A DNA stretch of 64,000 nucleotides. Origin: Candidatus Woesearchaeota archaeon (GTDB lineage: Archaea > Nanobdellota > Nanobdellia > Woesearchaeales > ARS49). Numbering within the stretch: the first letter of the stretch is position 1; the number at the start of each line of letters is the position of its first letter. Location of the stretch: positions 3,720 to 67,719 of the forward strand of contig JAHWHY010000008.1 in NCBI GenBank assembly GCA_019323015.1. The letters are read 5' to 3'. Shown piece by piece: positions 1-7,241 of this stretch. The notes under the pieces were generated by a model, which saw nothing but the letters and a program-made list of their open reading frames with translations, was not told the DNA's origin and did not search any database. The translations under genes and the position numbers were made by a program.

Positions 1-1
1 A

Positions 2-175
2 GAGATTAAAGACCCTGCTTTCCTGTTCTTCTGCACTGCTGCCATAGAGGCTCATAGAAGATACCGGGCTGGAGATGAGTTTGAGTGGATTGATTTGCTT
101 CCTGTCAAGCCGTCTGCTGCTATCGGCTGTTCTCTTGCTTACATGGACGGTGTGGAATTAACAAATGGCAAATAA
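2..175 (+). CDS. C-terminal end of an unrecognised protein (cut by window edge)
   Basis: An open frame enters from the left edge and gives 57 codons before TAA at 173-175. The visible part is rich in aromatic and acidic residues (AHRRYRAGDEFEWIDLLPVK) with a Cys in each half. I recognise no family. Its stop overlaps the next start by 11 bases in another frame, the tight packing expected in an operon. The true start lies outside the window, so length and domains cannot be judged. Confidence 0.6.
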   Translation, partial: EIKDPAFLFFCTAAIEAHRRYRAGDEFEWIDLLPVKPSAAIGCSLAYMDGVELTNGK

Positions 176-554
176 AAACAATTTAGAAGATATGGTAAAG
201 AAACTCAGCAAGAATCTGCCAAAATTCATAGATTTAAATACCTTTGAAAAAAGGACATTGAAAATAATACGAAGCAAATACAAACCAGATGCTGAATATA
301 AATCAATAAGCGGACATTCTAATAGAAAATTTGTGGAATTTGTGGGTGAAGAGGAGAAAAAATGTGCCTTGCATCCCTGCGCGAGACAAAAAGGTTCAGA
401 ATTGGTGATATCTGCTGGTCTATTTAATCAGGAAGTGGCAAAACTTGCTGCAGGAACAGGCATACCAAAAAATTATCTTATAGTATACATCAAAGGAAGC
501 GGCAAACTTTATAAAAAATATATTAAAAAACTGGAGGAAGAATATGAGATTTAG
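165..554 (+). CDS. Hypothetical protein, 129 aa
   Basis: Soluble, lysine-rich protein with no signal peptide or membrane segment. The middle holds a short Cys pair (CALHPC) in a region that otherwise looks like an alpha/beta domain, and the C-terminus is a charged helix (KLYKKYIKKLEEEYEI). No family recognised. It overlaps the preceding frame by 11 bases and the next gene by 11 bases, so the three are probably one transcript. Codon use resembles the neighbours. The ATG at 165 is the only good start. Confidence 0.7.
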   Translation: MANKNNLEDMVKKLSKNLPKFIDLNTFEKRTLKIIRSKYKPDAEYKSISGHSNRKFVEFVGEEEKKCALHPCARQKGSELVISAGLFNQEVAKLAAGTGIPKNYLIVYIKGSGKLYKKYIKKLEEEYEI

Positions 555-1050
555 TCAAAAGCTTTATATAGATGGAAAACAACGTATATTCCATATGGCA
601 GACATAGTTTATAATGCGTTTTTAGAAGAAGATGAAGGAGAAGTGTGGTATACTGCAATCGCAGAACCTGGCTGCGAAAGAGGAAGCGCGTGCATAGCTG
701 CGCAGGGAGATACTTTTGAAGAGTTGAGGAGAGACATTCTTCAATCAATTAGAGATACTATGCAATTATCTGAAAATCACGAAGATATAGGCATACCAAA
801 AAATCCGTCTGTTGCCGTGCGCTTTACAGAGGAACTTTATCCAGGCACTGCAGGAGAAGTACAAATTGTTGCTGAAAGGAATTGCACAAAGTATCAAACA
901 AGACCAAATGGCGTGCTTGGTGAATCTTATTTTCATGAAAATGTTGAAGGACTGAGAGCATTGGTCAAGGATGCAGTGCAAAATGCAAATCCAAATGGCA
1001 AAAAAGTCATGCTGGTTCTTGAAGAAGTATTGCAGGATAGTTCAAACTAG
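544..1050 (+). CDS. Hypothetical protein with a HicB-like N-terminal half
   Basis: 168 aa. Residues about 20-75 read like a HicB-type fold: strands around VWYTAIAEPGCERGSACIAA, then GDTFEELRRDILQSIRDTM, resembling the strand-strand-helix of HicB antitoxins. The usual C-terminal DNA-binding domain and a neighbouring HicA toxin are absent. The second half (residues 85-168) has another strand-rich segment ending in a helix and may be a repeat of the same fold. Likely co-transcribed with the 165-554 gene. Its 3' end overlaps the convergent AbrB-PhoU gene by 9 bases. The HicB resemblance is by eye only. Confidence 0.65.
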   Translation: MRFSQKLYIDGKQRIFHMADIVYNAFLEEDEGEVWYTAIAEPGCERGSACIAAQGDTFEELRRDILQSIRDTMQLSENHEDIGIPKNPSVAVRFTEELYPGTAGEVQIVAERNCTKYQTRPNGVLGESYFHENVEGLRALVKDAVQNANPNGKKVMLVLEEVLQDSSN

Positions 1051-1929
1051 AAAATAACTCAAATGAGTGATTTTCTCTAGTATGAATTCTAAGTAATGCA
1101 CTAAGTATATGTTTTTCTTTTGTTTTAGTGTTGTTTCCTGCTTTTTGTGCATCTTGTCTATTGATTCTTTCATTGCAAGTATTTGTTTTCTGTCTTTTTT
1201 GTAAAAGCAGTCATAGTATTGCTCTGTTAATGCAGCTATTCCCTTGTAAAAGGACAGTGTTTCTGGTGTTATTTTTTCTTTTGTTTTTGCAAGATGGTTG
1301 CATATGTATGTATAGTGGTCTGCCAGCTGCTCTAACACTGCTATTGCGTGGAACACAAATTTCTCTTCTTTCTGGTTTTTGTATCCGTATTTGTTGATTA
1401 TTCTCAGGCAGAACAGAGTGTATTTGTTGCACATCCTTTCCTGGTCTGCGATGTTTTTCAGCCTTTGATAGTCTTTTTCTTTTATTGCTTCAAGGCTCTC
1501 TTGTGCCATTGATTTAACTAATAGAAATAATCGTCTTAATATGTTGTCAAACTCCTGCTCAAGCGCCTCTGCAACATTCTTTAGTGTGCAGCTGTTCTCT
1601 GTCTGCTTCACTAGTTCCATTCCTAAAAGTTTTTCTGTCTGTTTTACAACAAGATCCATTACTTTTGAATCATCAAACCTGACTGTTATTTCATCATATC
1701 CCTGCATGTATGGTATGTCTATCAGCCTGTTCATGTATTCTTTTGTTGTTGGGATGTATACTTCTTTTTTCAGGGCTTCTGTTTTCTTTTCTGTTGTGAT
1801 TTGGAGCTTGCCGTCTATGTCAGCTATCTCTACTTCATCTCCTTTCTTTAGTTTCTGGTCTTTTATCCACTTTGACGGCAGTGATACCATCATTGTGGCA
1901 GCTCCTTGTTTCACAAGTTTCCTTCTCAT
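1042..1929 (-). CDS. AbrB-PhoU family phosphate-type regulator
   Basis: 295 aa. The N-terminus (KLVKQGAATMMVSLPSKWI, then KGDEVEIADIDGKLQI) is a swapped-hairpin AbrB/SpoVT DNA-binding domain, residues 1-50. Residues about 110-295 form an all-helical PhoU-like domain. In archaea this architecture is annotated as a phosphate-uptake regulator, but no pst transporter is nearby, so the ligand is open. A TATA box (1953-1960) lies 26-27 bases before the ATG with no ribosome binding site, implying a leaderless mRNA and supporting this start. A paralogue of the same layout lies at 43988-44905. Confidence 0.85.
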   Translation of the reverse strand: MRRKLVKQGAATMMVSLPSKWIKDQKLKKGDEVEIADIDGKLQITTEKKTEALKKEVYIPTTKEYMNRLIDIPYMQGYDEITVRFDDSKVMDLVVKQTEKLLGMELVKQTENSCTLKNVAEALEQEFDNILRRLFLLVKSMAQESLEAIKEKDYQRLKNIADQERMCNKYTLFCLRIINKYGYKNQKEEKFVFHAIAVLEQLADHYTYICNHLAKTKEKITPETLSFYKGIAALTEQYYDCFYKKDRKQILAMKESIDKMHKKQETTLKQKKNIYLVHYLEFILEKITHLSYFLV

Positions 1930-1952
1930 AAGTTAGTAATAATAGTAAGATG

Positions 1953-1960
1953 TTTATAAA
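1953..1960 (-). promoter_or_regulatory. TATA box of the AbrB-PhoU gene (leaderless)
   Basis: TTTATAAA centred about 27 bases upstream of the ATG at 1929. Archaeal TATA-to-TSS spacing is about 25 bases, so transcription should begin at or next to the start codon. Confidence 0.55.
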
Positions 1961-2063
1961 GTTAATGGAAAATTTAAACATTTATACTAGTATATATACT
2001 TTAAACCTAATGTTTATATCTTGACTTCTTTATTACTACTACTAAATGGTTAGTGGGTGAAAA

Positions 2064-2789
2064 ATGAATTTCGAGATAACCGCAAAAAGAGTAAAAAACA
2101 GAAACAATCCCAAAGAACAATACAGTATACTTGTAGAGCTAAAAGGAGATTGGTTAGACCTGCGCAGAACAGGATTGCAAGCATTCTACAAAGGAACATT
2201 GCATGGAACTGACGCAGAAAAAAGCCTGGAATCCTTCTTGCTGGGCTTAGAGCAAAAATGCAATCTTGAATCAAAAGTTGTTGTGGCAGATAAAAACACA
2301 AGAATACTTGCTTGCAAAGCAGATAAAAACAATTATTTGAACCAACACCTTAACGAACTAGGAGCAAGATACCTCATCGCTCCAAGAAATGAATGGGTAT
2401 CTTGGGCTGAGCTGCATGACTTCTACACACTTAATGAAGAGACTGGCTACAGGCCAGGAACTCCTGTTGAAAGATTAAGACAGGCAGCATTTGACACTCG
2501 AAGAACTGGGAAGGCTTTCTTTAATCTTGGCGAACTAAAAGGATGGCAGCCAGATGTAGAGTTCTTGTTTGAAAATATTTCAGAAGAGGAAAGTGATAGG
2601 CTGGAGAATCAATTGCAGTATTTCCACTTTGAAGTCCACAACTACGAATCAAATGACGGGATAATCAAGCCAAAATTAACAATCAAAGAGGCTGACAAAG
2701 TTGCTAGATTATTCGAACAGATGGCAGATATTGTTGAGCCATTCTGGAATAGAGTTGAAGAAGAATATGACAGAGGTAATGAAAAATGA
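2064..2789 (+). CDS. Hypothetical protein, 241 aa
   Basis: Soluble protein with no signal peptide and no recognised family. It begins with a strand-rich N-terminus (NFEITAKRVKNRNNPKEQ), has a central charged region, and ends in a long amphipathic helix (KEADKVARLFEQMADIVEPF). The start at 2064 follows GGGTGAAAA, a reasonable ribosome binding site. A four-codon frame (2046-2060) sits just before it. Its stop overlaps the next gene by four bases (ATGA), so translation is probably coupled to the secreted barrel-like protein. Confidence 0.7.
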   Translation: MNFEITAKRVKNRNNPKEQYSILVELKGDWLDLRRTGLQAFYKGTLHGTDAEKSLESFLLGLEQKCNLESKVVVADKNTRILACKADKNNYLNQHLNELGARYLIAPRNEWVSWAELHDFYTLNEETGYRPGTPVERLRQAAFDTRRTGKAFFNLGELKGWQPDVEFLFENISEEESDRLENQLQYFHFEVHNYESNDGIIKPKLTIKEADKVARLFEQMADIVEPFWNRVEEEYDRGNEK

Positions 2790-3892
2790 AAAAAACACTT
2801 ATAGCACTGGCAATGACAGCTGCAGGAGCTTTGTTTCCTGGAGAGGCTGAAGCAGAGGATAAAAAGCCTAAGTTTAATCTTTGGGCAGAGACTTTTAATC
2901 AGGTTGATACTAATGGCCATAACTTATGGCAGCCAAGGATTGAGGTTTCTAATGGAGATAATAGTTACTTCTTCAGGGCAGACTATCAAAAAACACATGC
3001 TAGAGAAGGATACAGGATTGGTTCAAGATTGCCTGTTGATTTTGATGCTCTTAGAGGAGAAATTGGTGCTTTTGGCACAACAGATTCAGATGATAATCAT
3101 GGAATTGGTGTTGAGTTTGATGGTACTGTTGCTGATTTCCTTACAATTAGCGGTTCTCTGGAAAAGACTGTTGGTCATCAGTTAAAGCATGTAATGCTTG
3201 GCAGGGAATTTCCTTTTGGCTTGACTGCAAAACTTAGTTATTTCAACAGGGATGGAAAGAACCATTTGAACGGCGCTGCCTGGCAGACTCTTGATGACCA
3301 GTATCTCTTGGGTATTGGCGGAAGAGTTGATGAAGAAGGAAAAGGGTTCTTTAATGCCTGTTTTGGAAGGTATGCAAAGGAAAAAGGAGAAGGTATTGGT
3401 TGGAGAGTTTTTGGCCAGACTGATTTTGACGGAAACTGGTCCATGGATGGGATATTGACTTTTGGAAACAAGTATTCTTTGGCTTCTTTTGCTGGATTGC
3501 TTAATCCTTACAAAGGCGGGCCTAATGATCCTGGAATTGTAAGCAATATTGCAGACTACAGGCCTTCAGCTACATATGGCAAGGGCGATGATGCAGTGAT
3601 TAGGTTCAGGGTTTCAAAGCAAAAAGACCAGCCTGCAACTTATTTTGCAGAAGCGCACTACAATTTTGGCAAACTTGGCCCTGTTGACAATATCCGGGCA
3701 GGTGCAAGCTGGCAAAGGCTTGACACTCCTGATGCAAAAGATCTTGTCAGTGCTGTTTTCTCTGCTGAAATCGGTCCTTTGTGTGCAGAATACATCCTTA
3801 ATCTTCAGCAAGGCAAAGGCCCTGTCCATAACCTTTGGTTTGGAACAAGCCTGAATGATTGTATTGATTATGCAAGGAAGCAGTTAGAATGA
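2786..3892 (+). CDS. Secreted beta-barrel-like protein
   Basis: 368 aa. It starts with a signal peptide (KKTLIALAMTAAGALFPG, then an AEA-type cleavage region near residue 24). The rest is almost entirely alternating polar and aromatic strands (SYFFRADYQKTHAREGYRIG; GFFNACFGRYAKEKGEGIGW; ATYFAEAHYNFGKL), the pattern of an outer-membrane-type beta barrel or beta-sheet repeat. Gly and Asp turns separate the strands. No catalytic motif is visible. Such barrels are unexpected in archaea that lack an outer membrane. It could instead be a soluble beta-repeat cell-surface protein. Translation overlaps both neighbours. Confidence 0.7.
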   Translation: MKKTLIALAMTAAGALFPGEAEAEDKKPKFNLWAETFNQVDTNGHNLWQPRIEVSNGDNSYFFRADYQKTHAREGYRIGSRLPVDFDALRGEIGAFGTTDSDDNHGIGVEFDGTVADFLTISGSLEKTVGHQLKHVMLGREFPFGLTAKLSYFNRDGKNHLNGAAWQTLDDQYLLGIGGRVDEEGKGFFNACFGRYAKEKGEGIGWRVFGQTDFDGNWSMDGILTFGNKYSLASFAGLLNPYKGGPNDPGIVSNIADYRPSATYGKGDDAVIRFRVSKQKDQPATYFAEAHYNFGKLGPVDNIRAGASWQRLDTPDAKDLVSAVFSAEIGPLCAEYILNLQQGKGPVHNLWFGTSLNDCIDYARKQLE

Positions 3893-4011
3893 AATGCGAA
3901 TACTGTGATTACGACTGGGAACCGCGGGTAGAAAACCCAAAGAGTTGTCCTAGATGCAAGCGCAGGTTTGATTACAAGAAATTACGACAGAGTTGGTTAG
4001 AGGAGGAATGA
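3889..4011 (+). CDS. Zinc-ribbon mini-protein, 40 aa
   Basis: A 40-residue frame starting ATGA on the stop of the barrel-like gene. It carries two CxxC pairs (KCEYCDY and SCPRCKRRF) spaced 16 residues apart, which is a complete zinc-ribbon knuckle pair, followed by a basic tail. Probably a zinc-binding nucleic-acid or protein-interaction module. The stop lies three bases before the next gene, and AGGAGGA inside its 3' end provides that gene's ribosome binding site. The intact motif, coupling and position support a real gene. Confidence 0.7.
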   Translation: MKCEYCDYDWEPRVENPKSCPRCKRRFDYKKLRQSWLEEE

Positions 4012-4014
4012 AAA

Positions 4015-4404
4015 ATGACAGAAGAACCAGATGTATACAAGAGAAGACGGATGATGAAAAATTTTGCAGAAGGTAATCCTACAAAAGAAGATATTGAATT
4101 TATGATGCAAGATTCAGAACAGGACCGGTATGGAGAACTGGAAACAATATCAAAAGATGCCGCAGATGGCCGAAGACTTGATGCAGATTATCATGGCGAG
4201 ACAAGACAGTATTATGTACCTAGTGATGGTGCTTGGATGAGTGGAAACGGCTTCAGGCTTGACAAGGCATATCGTGTTTTTGAAGAAAATGACAACACAA
4301 TGACTGTGAGAGAAGTTGAACATCCTTCTGAAAAACAAGCAATCATTCAAGGATATATGCAGGAAATCAGGAGAATCCTGGACAAATCAGAGGAACAAGA
4401 ATGA
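4015..4404 (+). CDS. Hypothetical protein, 129 aa
   Basis: Acidic, soluble protein with no recognised family. It has a basic N-terminus (YKRRRMMKNFAEGNP), a central strand-rich portion (RQYYVPSDGAWMSGNGFRL) and a helical C-terminus. The start follows GAGGAATGAAAA, with the ribosome binding site in the preceding zinc-ribbon gene, so the run from 2064 to 4404 probably forms one operon. No Cys, membrane segment or catalytic motif is visible. Confidence 0.7.
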   Translation: MTEEPDVYKRRRMMKNFAEGNPTKEDIEFMMQDSEQDRYGELETISKDAADGRRLDADYHGETRQYYVPSDGAWMSGNGFRLDKAYRVFEENDNTMTVREVEHPSEKQAIIQGYMQEIRRILDKSEEQE

Positions 4405-4482
4405 CAAACCTAATCGGCAAAGTCTTGCTGTTAAACCCGACTAATTCCCAACCGCAAATCTTCCGCCTTCTAAACCAAAAAC

Positions 4483-4519
4483 CTTATAAACAAGCATACC
4501 TTTTGGTACCTTATGGTAT
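4483..4519 (+). promoter_or_regulatory. TATA box and symmetric operator of the RHH gene
   Basis: CTTATAAA at 4483-4490 is centred 26 bases before the ATG at 4513, so the mRNA should be leaderless. Three half-sites, ATACC (4496-4500), GGTACC (4505-4510) and GGTAT (4515-4519), are spaced by four bases each and form a dyad centred on GGTACC. The dyad covers the transcription start and start codon. This is where a ribbon-helix-helix autorepressor would bind; binding is inferred. Confidence 0.5.
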
Positions 4520-4782
4520 CTATTCATTTAAGATTGACCAAAGAATTAGCAAAACAAATAAGCAGTATAGAAAAGCAGTTCGGCTTTAACAGTGCTCAGG
4601 AATTCATCAGGGCAGCAATAAGGAATACTATTGATGAATATGAGAAAAGGCAGGCTTTAAGAGGATTGAAAAAACTGTACGGCACTGCAAAAGCAAAAAA
4701 GAATCCTCCCTCAAGGCAGGAGGTCTTTGAAATGCTTGCAAAGAAAAAGTCTTCAGATATTTTCAGGAAATACGGCTTGTAA
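4513..4782 (+). CDS. Ribbon-helix-helix protein, probable antitoxin
   Basis: 89 aa. The N-terminus VSIHLRLTKELAKQISSI followed by NSAQEFIRAAIRNTIDEYE matches the ribbon-helix-helix fold: a DNA-contacting strand, then two helices. The C-terminus is basic (KLYGTAKAKKNPPSRQEV) and could wrap a partner. Its 3' end overlaps the convergent PIN-domain gene by 30 bases. Pairing with a PIN protein suggests a VapB-like antitoxin, although classical VapBC genes are co-directional with the antitoxin first. A second upstream frame (4401-4589) is not supported. Confidence 0.75.
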   Translation: MVSIHLRLTKELAKQISSIEKQFGFNSAQEFIRAAIRNTIDEYEKRQALRGLKKLYGTAKAKKNPPSRQEVFEMLAKKKSSDIFRKYGL

Positions 4783-5154
4783 GTCAGGAAAATCAAAATG
4801 TTTGATATTCCTTGTGACTATATATTCTGCCCCTCCTTTTTTTGCCAGTAAATAGTGCAAGACGTCTCCAGGATCTGTCTTTGATATTTGCCTGGATTCA
4901 AGAATCTCCTTTTCTGTAAAGCTCACTTGCAATGTTTTTTTCTTTATAAACTGCAATAATTGCAGTATCTGTTCTTCTGTTGCGTTCCTTTCAAGTTCTT
5001 CAAGCACTGCATCAGAAATAAGTATATCAAACTCACATTTCACCGCCCTTCTCAACAGCTCAAAAGCAAATTCTCCTATCGGCCGGAACTTATCCTTCCG
5101 CCCTAATAAATAGTCCAGATACACGTTTGTATCAATATAAATCCGTCTTGGCAT
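4753..5154 (-). CDS. PIN-domain nuclease, probable VapC-like toxin
   Basis: 133 aa. RIYIDTNVYLDYLLG carries the first PIN acidic residue, SDAVLEELER the conserved Glu region, and KTDPGDVLHYLLA with IVTRNIKHFDF the later acidic and N/D motifs, so the metal-dependent RNase site looks complete. The family cleaves tRNA, rRNA or mRNA when free of antitoxin. It is convergent with, and overlaps the end of, the RHH gene, an unusual toxin-antitoxin layout that could allow antisense control. Its promoter probably lies in the palindrome at 5227-5243. Confidence 0.8.
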   Translation of the reverse strand: MPRRIYIDTNVYLDYLLGRKDKFRPIGEFAFELLRRAVKCEFDILISDAVLEELERNATEEQILQLLQFIKKKTLQVSFTEKEILESRQISKTDPGDVLHYLLAKKGGAEYIVTRNIKHFDFPDLQAVFPENI

Positions 5155-5226
5155 GCAAATATTGCTGATTTTGCTCTTTATATGCTCTTCCCAATAATCT
5201 CCGCAATCTTTCCGACCATAAACAAA

Positions 5227-5243
5227 GTATAAACAGTTTATAC
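5227..5243. promoter_or_regulatory. 17-nt palindrome in the divergent promoter region
   Basis: GTATAAAC-A-GTTTATAC is a perfect 8-1-8 inverted repeat. It contains a TATA-like element on each strand and lies between the divergently transcribed PIN gene (start 5154) and the 5311 operon. It could be a shared operator or simply back-to-back TATA boxes. Confidence 0.4.
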
Positions 5244-5310
5244 AGTTTAATCTGTATCAATATATCTTTCTGGCTTATTACTATTAGCATTTGACTTTGG
5301 AGGGAAGACA

Positions 5311-5691
5311 ATGAAAGAACTAGAAACAGTGATGGATCCTATAGCAAAAGACAGTGGATTGCAGACAAACATTAACGGAGATATGTACACTTTAGGGTTT
5401 GACAAGATTGTTGATCCTAAGGATTTTTTCAGGCTTGAATTAGAGATTGCTGCTTATTTTGACAGAAAAATAGAGCTTCTGCCAGAAGACAGCGAACATG
5501 AAAAATCCAGCAAGGCATACTTGAAAGCAGAGCCTATTCAGGAAGGACCTGTCTGGACTCAAGGCTACAGAGGTGTTATTCTTGAGCCTGCTGTTCCAGA
5601 ATCTCATGAAAAGCATTCTGAAGTAATCAATGCCCTGGAAAATGTAATCGTAGCTGCACAAGCTTGTATCAAGAAATATGAAAATGACTGA
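5311..5691 (+). CDS. Hypothetical protein, first gene of the MoxR-VWA operon
   Basis: 126 aa, soluble and acidic. Segments YTLGFDKIVDPKDFFRLELE and EVINALENVIVAAQACIKKY look like mixed strand-helix structure. No family recognised. A strong ribosome binding site (TTTGGAGGGAAG) precedes the ATG. The gene overlaps the next by 14 bases. The chain 5311, 5678, 6438, 7238 shares overlaps throughout, so this protein is probably a partner or substrate of the AAA-VWA pair; that role is inferred from context only. Confidence 0.75.
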   Translation: MKELETVMDPIAKDSGLQTNINGDMYTLGFDKIVDPKDFFRLELEIAAYFDRKIELLPEDSEHEKSSKAYLKAEPIQEGPVWTQGYRGVILEPAVPESHEKHSEVINALENVIVAAQACIKKYEND

Positions 5692-6445
5692 AATTCCATA
5701 TAATGAAAGAAGAAGGCTGTTGTCTGCAGCTAAAGAATTGATGAGTGATATTGCTCATCATACAGAAAGGATGCAGACTGCACTTTCTTTTGTTAATCCT
5801 GAAAAAGAAGAGTCTTTTCACGCAGATGAAATAGTGCAGGACACGATTATGCTTGAGATGATTCTAGAGGAATTTCAGGGAAATATTCCAGAAGAATTCG
5901 CGCCTTTTGAAAGAGAAGTCAACCAAAGAAGAAAAATGTATGGTGATTTATTCGGTGATCAGTGGTATGATAACAGAAGAACTGTTTTAGAAGAAGAATT
6001 AGCAGAAGCTTCTTCTGTTCCAGAAGCTACTGAAGAAGAAAAACAATGGATGCGTAGAAGATCAAAAGGCTTTAGTCCTAGAAGAGAAAAAACATCCCCT
6101 AAAAGAATACCTCTTGAGCAGACTGGAAAGATTGTCAGGATTTATTCTCAAGAAGCTCAGGAGCAGCTGCATTATTTTGAGGAAAGCAAGACAGCACATC
6201 CCTTAGAAGCTAAACTAGAGCCAGATGATATGTTGTTTTCTGAACTGCCTGAGCATTACATTATTATTTGCAAAGAAGAAGACCAGCAGCTTAAGGTAGA
6301 CTTTTTGCAGACAAAAAATGCTAATCCTTTCTATCATAAGAATGCTGCAGTAGAAAAAGCGCTTAATACTGCTGCAGAGTCTGGGAAGAACATGTTCAGG
6401 CTTCAGAAATTATTTGAAAAATTAATAGAGGAAGAATATGAGTGA
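5678..6445 (+). CDS. Hypothetical protein, 255 aa, MoxR-VWA operon
   Basis: Highly charged protein. The N-terminal third is helical (RRRLLSAAKELMSDIAHHTER). A Lys/Arg-rich linker near residues 125-155 (MRRRSKGFSPRREKTSPKR) leads to a C-terminal alpha/beta part with YIIICKEEDQQLKVDFLQ. No known domain identified. It overlaps its neighbours by 14 and 8 bases. Context suggests a cofactor or target of the downstream AAA ATPase. The alternative start two codons later is possible. Confidence 0.75.
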   Translation: MKMTEIPYNERRRLLSAAKELMSDIAHHTERMQTALSFVNPEKEESFHADEIVQDTIMLEMILEEFQGNIPEEFAPFEREVNQRRKMYGDLFGDQWYDNRRTVLEEELAEASSVPEATEEEKQWMRRRSKGFSPRREKTSPKRIPLEQTGKIVRIYSQEAQEQLHYFEESKTAHPLEAKLEPDDMLFSELPEHYIIICKEEDQQLKVDFLQTKNANPFYHKNAAVEKALNTAAESGKNMFRLQKLFEKLIEEEYE

Positions 6446-7241
6446 GAAACAGGATTATCTTGTCAAGGAAAAGCCGTATTATGAGCCGATAAGTGATGAA
6501 GTGGATATTTTTAAGAGAGCTCATAAACAACAGCAGCATATTGCGATTACAGGCCCTACTGGTGTTGGCAAGACAAGGTTTCTTGAGTACATGGCTTATG
6601 AGTTAAAACTTCCTTTTTTGAGGGTTGTCTGCACAGAGGACACTGATGCTTCTGAACTGCTTGGCTTGAATACTATTGATGGCTGGGTTGATGGCCCTAT
6701 GTTAAAGATGGTTAACATGGGCGGTATTTGTTATTTAGATGAGGTAATTGAAGCAAGAAAAGATGTTGCAGTCCTTATACATTCTGTAACAGATACTGCG
6801 CGTTCTGTTTATGTTCCAAAGCTTGGCAAGTCTTTTCATGCTCCTGATGATTTTATGCTTGTAACCTCATACAATCCTAATTATCAGTCTATTGCAAAGG
6901 ACTTGAAGCCAAGTACAAAGCAAAGATTCATTACTTTGAATTTTGATTACCCGCCAGAAGATCTGGAAAGAAAAATCATCACAGAAGAAGGCGGTGTTGA
7001 TGACCCTACTGCCAATGCCTTAGTTAAGTTTGGCAAGATTACCAGGAACCTGAAGAAAAGCGGGCAGTTGGTTGAGGGTGCTGGTACAAGGCTTCTTGTG
7101 TTGGCTGCTCAGCAGATTCAGGAAGGCACTCCTCCTAAGCGTGCTTGCGAAGTTGCTGTGATTCAGCCATTGACTTATGATCCTGATGTTATGGAGTCTC
7201 TTAAGACAGAGCATCTGGACTTGGTTTTTGGTAAAAAATGA
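6438..7241 (+). CDS. MoxR-family AAA ATPase (CbbQ/NorQ-like)
   Basis: 267 aa. Walker A GPTGVGKT lies near residues 39-46, Walker B GGICYLDEV near 95-103, sensor 1 is in FMLVTSYNPNY, and an arginine-finger region follows (KPSTKQRF). The overall layout matches the CbbQ/NirQ/NorQ/GvpN branch of MoxR ATPases, which remodel partner enzymes together with a VWA protein and help insert metals or remove inhibitors. The downstream gene is exactly such a VWA protein and overlaps by four bases (ATGA). No obvious oxidase, Rubisco or gas-vesicle target is adjacent. Confidence 0.9.
   Translation: MSEKQDYLVKEKPYYEPISDEVDIFKRAHKQQQHIAITGPTGVGKTRFLEYMAYELKLPFLRVVCTEDTDASELLGLNTIDGWVDGPMLKMVNMGGICYLDEVIEARKDVAVLIHSVTDTARSVYVPKLGKSFHAPDDFMLVTSYNPNYQSIAKDLKPSTKQRFITLNFDYPPEDLERKIITEEGGVDDPTANALVKFGKITRNLKKSGQLVEGAGTRLLVLAAQQIQEGTPPKRACEVAVIQPLTYDPDVMESLKTEHLDLVFGKK

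Noticed and set aside
4401..4589. 62-codon frame ahead of the RHH gene
   Set aside because: Covers the TATA box and operator and the RHH start in another register; no ribosome binding site.
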